Source: Magnetococcus marinus MC-1 (GTDB taxonomy: Bacteria > Pseudomonadota > Magnetococcia > Magnetococcales > Magnetococcaceae). Taken from it: DNA of 64,000 nucleotides. The DNA is taken from NCBI RefSeq assembly GCF_000014865.1, contig NC_008576.1, positions 1,393,501 through 1,457,500 on the forward strand, read 5' to 3'. The position numbers were made by a program, and so were the translations under genes. Below, piece by piece: positions 37,859 to 45,144 of this stretch. Within the stretch, counting starts at the first letter, position 1. Every line of letters starts with the position of its first letter. The notes below the pieces were generated by a model. It was not told where the DNA came from. It saw nothing but the letters and a program-made list of their open reading frames with translations, and made no database searches.

Positions 37859-39289
37859 ATGGTACAGCATAGCCCTACGGTTATCGTCTGGTTTCGGCGG
37901 GATTTGCGTCTGAGTGATAACCCTGCGCTCCTGGCCGCTACGGCCATGGGGCAGGTACTGCCCGTTTATATTCATGAGAATAACCAGCAAGAGGGGGGCG
38001 GTGGGGCATGGCGCTGGGGGTTGCAGCAAGCGCTGGCCGCTTTGAATGCAGATCTCCAAGGCAAGCTGTGCTGTTATGTGGGCGATCCTGCCCGCTTACT
38101 GCCTGAGGTGGCCCATGCTGTGGGGGCAACCGGGGTCTATTGGAATCGCCTCTACACCCCTCAGGCGATCAAGCGCGACCGCGCCATCAAACAGAGCCTC
38201 ATAGAGAGAGGGCTTCAGGTGAGGAGCTTTAATGGTTCTTTACTGTGGGAGCCTTGGCAGGTTTTAAAAGCCGATAAGACCCCCTATAAGGTATTTACCC
38301 CCTATTATCGTCGTGGTTGTCTGGTTCAGGATGTCCCACGTCAGCCCATGGATGCCCCCCCCACGGTGACATGGGCGACCCTGCCTGCTGCCGCGCCTGC
38401 ACCCTCTATGCAAGCCCTGGATGCGCTGCTTTTGGGGGATGTATCGTGGCATAAAAAATGGCATGGGATCTGGTCCATGGGTGAAGAGGCTGCACAAACC
38501 CGTTTTGAGCACTTCTTAAGCCATGGCCTTGCTTGTTATGACCAAGGGCGCGATTTTCCCGGGCGTGATTGCACATCCCGACTCTCTACCGCACTACAAT
38601 ATGGGCTGCTTTCCCCCAACCAAGTTTGGTATGGCTTGGAACACGCCAAGGCAGATGAGCACTCTGTGGATAAATTTCGCAGTGAGCTGGCATGGCGCGA
38701 GTTTGCCTATTATCAACTCTTTCATTTTCCCTCGCTTCCCCATAAAAATTTTCAGCCGAAGTTTGATCATTTTCCATGGCTGGAGGATGAGGTGGCATTG
38801 GGGCGTTGGCAAACAGGGCAGACAGGCATACCCATCGTCGATGCTGGTATGCGTGAATTGTGGCAGACTGGGGTGATGCACAACCGAGTGCGCATGCTGG
38901 TTGGCTCTTTTTTAGTGAAAAATTTGTTGCTGGATTGGCGGGCTGGAGCCGCTTGGTTTAAGGATTGTCTGGTTGACTATGATCTTGCCATCAACAGTGC
39001 CAGTTGGCAGTGGGTTGCGGGATGTGGAGCCGATGCGGCACCCTATTTTCGTATTTTTAACCCCGTTACCCAGGGGGAGAAATTTGATCGTAATGGCACC
39101 TACACCCGACGCTTTGTGCCCGAGCTTGCCAACCTGCCGGATCAATACCTGTTTAAACCCTGGATGGCCCCAGCGTCGATCTTGCGCCAAGCAGGGGTTC
39201 GGCTTGGGCAGGATTATCCTGAGCCGCTGGTGGATTTAGCAGCGTCGAGGGCGCAAGCTTTAGCGGCGTTCCAAGCATTGAAAATTTGA
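37859..39289 (+). CDS. phrB: Deoxyribodipyrimidine photolyase (class I CPD)
   Basis: Light-driven DNA repair flavoprotein of 476 residues. The N-terminal antenna-binding Rossmann domain starts VIVWFRRDLRLSDNPALLAA. The C-terminal FAD domain shows GRDCTSRLSTALQYGLLSPNQVWYGL, FRSELAWREFAYYQLFHFP, GQTGIPIVDAGMRELWQTGVMHNRVRMLVGSFLVKNLLLDWRAGAAWF and NSASWQWVAGCGADAAPYFRIFNP. These contain the Trp residues for electron transfer and the Asn contacting flavin N5. GAGGGGG lies before the ATG. It splits cyclobutane pyrimidine dimers using FADH- and a folate or deazaflavin antenna. It is a stand-alone gene between cyclic-di-GMP gene remnants. Confidence 0.95.
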   Translation: MVQHSPTVIVWFRRDLRLSDNPALLAATAMGQVLPVYIHENNQQEGGGGAWRWGLQQALAALNADLQGKLCCYVGDPARLLPEVAHAVGATGVYWNRLYTPQAIKRDRAIKQSLIERGLQVRSFNGSLLWEPWQVLKADKTPYKVFTPYYRRGCLVQDVPRQPMDAPPTVTWATLPAAAPAPSMQALDALLLGDVSWHKKWHGIWSMGEEAAQTRFEHFLSHGLACYDQGRDFPGRDCTSRLSTALQYGLLSPNQVWYGLEHAKADEHSVDKFRSELAWREFAYYQLFHFPSLPHKNFQPKFDHFPWLEDEVALGRWQTGQTGIPIVDAGMRELWQTGVMHNRVRMLVGSFLVKNLLLDWRAGAAWFKDCLVDYDLAINSASWQWVAGCGADAAPYFRIFNPVTQGEKFDRNGTYTRRFVPELANLPDQYLFKPWMAPASILRQAGVRLGQDYPEPLVDLAASRAQALAAFQALKI

Positions 39290-39308
39290 TGCTTGGAGGC
39301 GTTTTTGA

Positions 39309-39557
39309 TGAGCTGTCCTGAAACCGACCGCCACGGCGCGATGGTTTTGGCAGAAAAATTAAGGGTGGCCATTGAGTGCCATGATTTCCCCTCGGTTGGT
39401 AAAAAAAACTAGCAGTTTTGGGGTGGCTATGCGTCATGCCCAGGAGAGTGCGATGAGCGTGCTCAAACGTGCGGACGAAGCCCTCTATAGCGCAAAAAAT
39501 CAGGGCCGCAATCGTGTGGAAAGTTTTTGTTGGCCAACGGCCAAACCGCCTAACTGA
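39309..39557 (+). pseudogene. GGDEF-domain C-terminal remnant, frameshifted
   Basis: The first frame (39309-39413) reads DRHGAMVLAEKLRVAIECHDFPSVGKK. After a shift in an A7 run near 39405 the second frame reads SSFGVAMRHAQESAMSVLKRADEALYSAKNQGRNRVE. These are the last ~75 residues of a diguanylate cyclase (compare A--LAEKLR--I, S-GVA, LL-RAD-ALY-AK--GRN-V). The GGDEF signature and everything before it is missing. Confidence 0.8.
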
Positions 39558-39745
39558 TGAGCGATTGAGCCCATTTTAGGTTGGAAATGGGGTGATGGTG
39601 GCCATAACCTGTCTCCATGTGGGGGCGGTTGAGTTGTCCAATGAGCATGATTGCGGTGGCTCTAGCCTACGAGTATAGAGTGCCGTGGCGCTCGCTTGTG
39701 GTGGTCTGCTTTAAGCGCAGAAGGTTTAACTGTGCAGTGGGGGGC

Positions 39746-40531
39746 TTATTGCTTGCGTCGTGCCACAGCGATAATGTGAGGGGAGCTCCAGCGGTTGCTG
39801 GTGAGGGGGAGTATTTTTTCGACCCCCCAACCCAACACCGTGGTGGCTTGGCAAAGACGTTTGACCAAGCGCCAGGGCCAACTCAAAACACCCGCACCAA
39901 AATTGACCACACCTAGGTGGATGACCATAAAGTGGTCGCACCACAGCAACTGCCACGGCTCAGGGGGGTGGGCCTGCTTGACCTGCTCAACTCCGAGGGG
40001 GATGTGCACCGCGTAAATCTCGGGATTGACCCATTTTTGCAGCAGGCCCGTAAGACCCTGCATATTGGGAATGATGGAGATCAGCAGGCCGCCGGGCTTG
40101 ACATAACGTCTCAAACTTTCAATCACATGCGGGGTATCGGTAAAATGTTCAATGACCCCAAAAGTGATAACATAATCAAAACGACCCAGCAATTCAGGTG
40201 GTGGGTTGAACATATCCTGGCAAAAGATCTCTCCCGTCACGCCTTCCCGTTTTAAAATTTCGCGGCTTTGTTCACAACCGCTTTCCGAATAGTCCAGGCC
40301 GCAAATCGCCACACCAAACCGTTGGTGAAAATAGGGTAACCAAGCTGAGTTGCCGCAACCAATCTCTAACAGCTGCTGGTCAGGGGTTGCCCCTTCAAAC
40401 AGTGGACGAAAAAATTGGTCCAGCATACGGACTTGATGGTTGCGAAGACCGGGTTTGTTTGGGTTTGCAACAGCCTGTAAAGATTTATGATCGTGCAGGG
40501 TGTTCCAATACCCTTTGCCAGCCTGGTCCAT
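39746..40531 (-). CDS. Class I SAM-dependent methyltransferase
   Basis: Protein of ~261 residues starting at ATG 40531 (MDQAGKGYWNTLHDHKSL); an upstream in-frame extension to 40636 looks non-coding. The SAM site is LLEIGCGNSAWLPYFHQRFG, followed by CGLDYSESGCEQSREIL, DYVITFGVIEHFTDTPHVIESLRRYVKPGGLLISIIPN and a C-terminal substrate part rich in Trp and Pro. The architecture fits small-molecule or glycan O/C-methyltransferases of the UbiG-like group. It is convergent with the GGDEF remnant and has no operon partner, so its substrate is open. Confidence 0.85.
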   Translation of the reverse strand: MDQAGKGYWNTLHDHKSLQAVANPNKPGLRNHQVRMLDQFFRPLFEGATPDQQLLEIGCGNSAWLPYFHQRFGVAICGLDYSESGCEQSREILKREGVTGEIFCQDMFNPPPELLGRFDYVITFGVIEHFTDTPHVIESLRRYVKPGGLLISIIPNMQGLTGLLQKWVNPEIYAVHIPLGVEQVKQAHPPEPWQLLWCDHFMVIHLGVVNFGAGVLSWPWRLVKRLCQATTVLGWGVEKILPLTSNRWSSPHIIAVARRKQ

Positions 40532-40976
40532 AGTGCACACTCTTATGTAAGCAATATCAGGGCGATTGAGCGCTCTTGGTGAAAGGCGGTTGCGATTGTG
40601 TGGTTTGAACATGCCTCGATTTGGGCAAAAAAGCAAGCGTGCTGGCCCGCGCTGAAGATGGGCAGGGGTAATGGAGGCACTCAGTTATGCCAGCCGCGCT
40701 CGGCAGATAGGATGAACGGGGTAGGGGTGGGGCTGTTGCGCATGTTGCTTGTTCATGAAAGGTTGAAAGGGAGGATGGTGCAAAAGTTCTTGTCAAATAT
40801 ACGGGCATTTAAATATAGTCGGAGCACGCGCCTTTAACGAGCCTGGGCTTTTGTTGTTTTGAAAAGGGTTGATTTTGCGTCTAAAAATATAACCATGTAG
40901 GTTGCTTGATAACCCATGATTGGGGCGTGTAGTGGTGGGGCAAGGGCCAAGGTAACGTTGGGGGGAAGTGTTCAAC
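40532..40976. promoter_or_regulatory. divergent intergenic region
   Basis: About 445 bases between the methyltransferase (minus) and the diguanylate cyclase (plus), presumably with promoters for both. Short frames only. GGGGGAAG at 40961-40968 serves as the cyclase ribosome site. Confidence 0.4.
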
Positions 40977-42881
40977 ATGACAGATACCTGTAGTAAACCC
41001 GCTCGATTAGGCGATGAGACATCCGGTCTGGTGACGGTCCGTAAGATGGAGGTTGACAAGGGTACAACCGGATTATGGTCTATCCAGAACTGGCCCATTA
41101 AGATAAAGATTCCTTTTATTTCATTTCTTGGTGTGGCGCTCATTCTTGTGGTCACAGTGGCGTTTTTTCTCCCTTATGTAGAGAGCCGCGTAATAGAAAG
41201 CGAGCAAAAAGCCACCATGCAGACGGTGGATGTGGTCTTTGGTATTTTGGAGCATTTTAACCAACTTGAGCTAAATGGGGTGTATGGCCGGGACGAGGCG
41301 ATTAGCCACGCTAGGCAGTTGATTAAACAGCTCCGTTATCGCCAGGGCGACTATTTTTGGTTGCTGGATGAGAGCAGCCAAATGGTGCTGCATCCCTTGC
41401 AACCCAATCTGGAAGGTAAGCACCTTGCGGATATAGAGAGTGCCAGTGACCGACTTTTTTATGAAGAGTCTCTCCATGTTGCCCTTAATCGGTCCAGCGG
41501 GTTTGTCGAGCATCAGCTTACCCAACCTGACGATGACACGGTCAAGATGACCCAATCTTATGTCAAACGGTTTAAGCCTTGGGGGTGGATTGTCGGCAGT
41601 GATATTGACCTTGCCGAAGTTGACCGTGTGGTCACCGGTTTACGTCTTATCACCCTGGCCATGGCCGCCTTTTTTGCCATTGTGACCATGCTGGTGGCTT
41701 ACCTGATTGGTCAAGGGATTACCCATCGTTTAATCCGCGTGATTGCCGGGTTGAAAGATGTTGCCCAGGGCCGTGGCCATATCAACCAATCCCACTGTAT
41801 GCCCATAACCTCAGCCGATGAAATTGGCACGCTCTCCTTTGAGTTTAATGTGTTGATGGACTCGATCAAGGATCTCGGCTGTTTTAGAAAATTGATTGAG
41901 GAGGATGAGACCTGCTCAGAGGTCTACTCGCGGCTGTGGGATGTGTTCACCGATATAGGTCTAAAGGATGCGGTGATCTATGAGGTGGATGAGTCGCACA
42001 ATTTGATGAAAGCGGCCTACCCGCATCAATTGCAGGCGAGCGATCTGCACTGTAGCCCAGATATTTTGGATCAGTGCGGCCTGTGTAAAGCCAAACGCAC
42101 CGGTCACACCATCTCCTCCTTGGCCTTTCACAAGGTCTGTAAACAGTTTTTGCACCTGGATGAGGCCATGGAGTATGTCTGCATACCCATGTCGGTGGGA
42201 GGGGGAATCATCGGTGTGGTGCAGTTTATCTTTGATGAGCGGATCAAAGTATTAGACCGTGATCTGCTTGCCAAGCAGGTTGATAAGGCGTCTCAATTTA
42301 TTAAAGAGGCGCTACCGGTGATCGAATCCAAACGGTTAACCGCCACGCTGCGGGCCTCGACCCTGGTTGACCCGATGACCGGGCTGCATAATCGTCGTTT
42401 TCTGCAAGAGTGCGCCAATAATCTCTGTTCGGGCAGTCAGCGGCGGGGTAAAAAAATTGGCTTGCTTATGTGTGATCTAGACTTCTTTAAACAGGTCAAT
42501 GATACCTATGGTCACGATGTGGGCGATAGTGTGCTTAAAATAACCTCCGAAATTTTGCAAAACTCCGTGCGTCAATCTGACCTGGTGGTGCGCTTTGGGG
42601 GGGAGGAGTTTATTATCATCTTGGTGGATATTGAATCGGATGAAGTGATGGGGCTGGCCGAAAAAATTCGTAAGCAAATTGAAGCGACCGAATTTCCCGT
42701 GCCGGGTAAACCCCCGCTTAAAAAGACCATCAGTATCGGTATTAGCGTCTACCCAGATGATGAAGATGGCTTTTGGAAAACCCTTAAATATGCGGATGTC
42801 GCCCTCTATAAAGCCAAAGAAAATGGCCGCAATCAATCGGTACGCTTTACCAAGGAGATGTGGGAGGGGCAAGAGTATTAA
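40977..42881 (+). CDS. Cache-HAMP-GGDEF diguanylate cyclase
   Basis: Membrane sensor of ~634 residues that makes c-di-GMP. The order is: a first membrane segment (~40-62, ISFLGVALILVVTVAFFL), a periplasmic single-Cache domain (~65-215, YRQGDYFWLLDESSQMVLHPLQPNLEGKHL), a second membrane segment (~220-245) and HAMP (~245-305). A GAF-like cytoplasmic region follows (~305-455; two Cys-x-x-Cys-like groups, CSPDILDQCGLCKAKR). The GGDEF domain comes last (~470-630), with DPMTGLHNRRFL, CDLDFFKQVNDTYGHDVGDSVL and an intact RFGGEEFIIIL active site. No RxxD inhibitory site is evident before GGEEF. ATG 40977 is preferred to GTG 40968. Biofilm control of the nearby adhesin is an inference. Confidence 0.9.
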   Translation: MTDTCSKPARLGDETSGLVTVRKMEVDKGTTGLWSIQNWPIKIKIPFISFLGVALILVVTVAFFLPYVESRVIESEQKATMQTVDVVFGILEHFNQLELNGVYGRDEAISHARQLIKQLRYRQGDYFWLLDESSQMVLHPLQPNLEGKHLADIESASDRLFYEESLHVALNRSSGFVEHQLTQPDDDTVKMTQSYVKRFKPWGWIVGSDIDLAEVDRVVTGLRLITLAMAAFFAIVTMLVAYLIGQGITHRLIRVIAGLKDVAQGRGHINQSHCMPITSADEIGTLSFEFNVLMDSIKDLGCFRKLIEEDETCSEVYSRLWDVFTDIGLKDAVIYEVDESHNLMKAAYPHQLQASDLHCSPDILDQCGLCKAKRTGHTISSLAFHKVCKQFLHLDEAMEYVCIPMSVGGGIIGVVQFIFDERIKVLDRDLLAKQVDKASQFIKEALPVIESKRLTATLRASTLVDPMTGLHNRRFLQECANNLCSGSQRRGKKIGLLMCDLDFFKQVNDTYGHDVGDSVLKITSEILQNSVRQSDLVVRFGGEEFIIILVDIESDEVMGLAEKIRKQIEATEFPVPGKPPLKKTISIGISVYPDDEDGFWKTLKYADVALYKAKENGRNQSVRFTKEMWEGQEY

Positions 42882-42895
42882 GGGGTAAGCGGGTG

Positions 42896-42946
42896 CCCAT
42901 CGCACCACCACCGGCCCTCTGTTTTGGTGAGGGTGTGATGGGTTTT
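42896..42946. terminator. Bidirectional hairpin terminator
   Basis: CCCATCGCACCACCACC pairs with GGTGAGGGTGTGATGGG (14 of 17 positions), followed by TTTT. It lies between the convergent diguanylate cyclase and M50-HlyD genes and could stop transcription from both sides. Confidence 0.65.
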
Positions 42947-42954
42947 GCGGCTGC

Positions 42955-45102
42955 TTAAAAACCACTCTCGCGAATGACCACCGCAGCGATAAAGGTGCTG
43001 GCGCGCTGAAGTAGGCTTTCTTTGCCCCCTTCTAGGTGTATGACACCACGCACAACCCGGCTTGCAGGCCAACCCTTGGGCATCGTCTGGGGTTGCAGCT
43101 GAACCCGATAGTAGGATTGTTGGGTCTCAAGCTGGCTCTTATTATCTTCCCGTATGGCAATGGCCCCCCCATAGAGCGAGGCCAGATAGGGTTCTTCCAA
43201 CTCCGGGGTTCTGGCCTTGGAAATTTCCACCAAAGTGGCGGGTAGGGTGGCCAATTCCGGCTGTTCGGGAATAAACGTTGCTTGCGTAGCGGCGTTAACC
43301 CGGTGTAGCTCATTTTCGTGCAGATAGCCCTTGATGCTTAGGGACGCCGGTTCTACCAAGTGTCCCAGAGGCTGTTTAAGATTGACCCATGCCCCCGCCC
43401 TTAGCCATTCGGGTACATCCAGCAGCACCCCGGCATGGGGGGCGTTGACCTGTAGCTTGCCCAACTCTTCGCGTAAACCCTGGATCAGGGCCAAACTCTC
43501 TTGAATTTGTTGATCGACCACCAGTCGGTTATTCCGTGTTTTGGGTTGGGCGTCGAAGGTGCTCTGTTTTTTTAACAGGGCCTGATAGTCCAACTGGGCG
43601 ATGCGCAGTCGATAATCAAGATCGGGGTTTTTTAGGTCATACAGCGGCTGCCCCGCCGTTACACGCTGCCCCCAGGTGACATGCACGTGCTCAATTTGGG
43701 CCGATACCGGCGGGTAGATGACCGTCTGTTGCCCCAGTAGGGCGAGCCCAGGAATCTTAATGGCGTGTTGCCAGGGGATCACCAGCAGCAGAATCAACAG
43801 GGTTAGGACAGAAACAAAGAAAAAAATGTTTTTTGAAGGTTTTATTTTGTCTCTCATGGTGTACCAACTCCTTACCTCATGCACGATCGGTAAGAGAAGG
43901 AATACCACCACCTCCACCATCATTAAGATAATGCCCAAGAGTTTAAAAAACAGGTGGTAGACCACCAGCGCAATACCCAAAAACAGAAAAAAACGATAAA
44001 TCCACGTAAAATAGGCATAAATAAGTATGATGCGGCGGGTTTTTGCCCGCATGTTGGGTTCTGGATCCTCCTGGGTAACGCCCAATAAAAACTGGCGCAG
44101 TTTCCACTTGGCTAAGGCAAAGGCGCGTGTTTGCAGGTTATCAATATCCAGGTAATCGGCCAGCAGATAGTAACCATCAAAGCGCATAAAGGGATTAAGA
44201 TTAATCGAGAGGGTAATAATCCAGGAGATGGTCGCCAAGTAGAACATGGCACTTCTTAAGGGGCCATCGGCCAAAAAGCTCCAGGCTAGGGTGGCTAAAA
44301 TCGCCAGGGTGAGTTCCGCTAAAATGCCACTGGCGCCGATGTGTAAACGGTGAAAACGATTTTGCAGCTTCCAACTCTCCGAGGTATCGGTGTAGAGCAC
44401 CGGCCACATCACCAAAAAGGCCACCCCCATGGTGGGGATTTGTAAGCCATAATGTTTGGCGGTCAATGCATGGCCGGTCTCATGGATCGCTTTGCTGGTA
44501 AAGGTGGCCAAGACAAACAGGATAAAACCGCCGGTATCAAAAAAGTGCAAAAAGGTGTGGCTAAACTGATCCAACTGACGCGAAACTAAAAACAGCGAGA
44601 GCAGCGCAACCAGCAAAATTCCGCGGTTAAAAAGGGGATGGTATAAAAAACGTAACCCTTGATACAGTTGCGCCATGAGTTGATCAGGGTGAAGCAAGGG
44701 GATTCTAAAAAACAGATAGTTACGAACCAACCACGAAATGTTTTTGCGCTCTTTGTCGGCCTCCATTTGGGCAATGTGGCGCGCGCTGGCTGCATCAATC
44801 ACCTCAACCAGCTGGTTGACCCTAAGGAACTTGAGCAGGGCCTCGCACTGTTCCTGGCTGACGGCCAACTGCTTTTCTTGGGCGAGGGCCTGTAGAATGG
44901 CCGCAAAATTACCCAGATGCCAGCGCCGTAGAATGGAAAACTCCAGCAGACCAATCCTGAAGAAGCGGTTGCGCAGGGGGTCGTGCAGCGTCCAAGTGGG
45001 ATCGCCATTCTCTTGTAGAGTGCCTGGGTAGAGATCGAGATCCGCTCTTAACGGGGGGAGATCGTCCGCAATCTCTTTGGACTTTAGCGGCAGTTTCATC
45101 AA
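42955..45102 (-). CDS. M50 site-2-protease-like membrane protein fused to a HlyD-type adaptor
   Basis: Protein of 715 residues. A cytoplasmic PqqD-like N-terminal region spans ~1-125 (WTLHDPLRNRFFRIGLLEFSIL). A polytopic M50 domain follows (~155-445), with the zinc motif HETGH at 207-211 and the second motif NPFMRFDG at 303-310, both intact. The C-terminal third (~450-700) is a HlyD/lipoyl-type adaptor: VSAQIEHVHVTWGQRVTAGQPLYDLKNPDLDYRLR, a short coiled coil and VNAPHAGVLLDVPEWLRAGAWV. Known: separate S2P proteases cut membrane proteins, and HlyD adaptors bridge to TolC. Inferred: an inner-membrane component of an export channel that may process or release the giant neighbour. It is downstream of the TolC-like gene in one operon. 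Confidence 0.85.
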   Translation of the reverse strand: MMKLPLKSKEIADDLPPLRADLDLYPGTLQENGDPTWTLHDPLRNRFFRIGLLEFSILRRWHLGNFAAILQALAQEKQLAVSQEQCEALLKFLRVNQLVEVIDAASARHIAQMEADKERKNISWLVRNYLFFRIPLLHPDQLMAQLYQGLRFLYHPLFNRGILLVALLSLFLVSRQLDQFSHTFLHFFDTGGFILFVLATFTSKAIHETGHALTAKHYGLQIPTMGVAFLVMWPVLYTDTSESWKLQNRFHRLHIGASGILAELTLAILATLAWSFLADGPLRSAMFYLATISWIITLSINLNPFMRFDGYYLLADYLDIDNLQTRAFALAKWKLRQFLLGVTQEDPEPNMRAKTRRIILIYAYFTWIYRFFLFLGIALVVYHLFFKLLGIILMMVEVVVFLLLPIVHEVRSWYTMRDKIKPSKNIFFFVSVLTLLILLLVIPWQHAIKIPGLALLGQQTVIYPPVSAQIEHVHVTWGQRVTAGQPLYDLKNPDLDYRLRIAQLDYQALLKKQSTFDAQPKTRNNRLVVDQQIQESLALIQGLREELGKLQVNAPHAGVLLDVPEWLRAGAWVNLKQPLGHLVEPASLSIKGYLHENELHRVNAATQATFIPEQPELATLPATLVEISKARTPELEEPYLASLYGGAIAIREDNKSQLETQQSYYRVQLQPQTMPKGWPASRVVRGVIHLEGGKESLLQRASTFIAAVVIRESGF

Positions 45103-45144
45103 CGGATCTCACTGTTTGGCCCATGCAGCGGCTGTGTAGACGGC

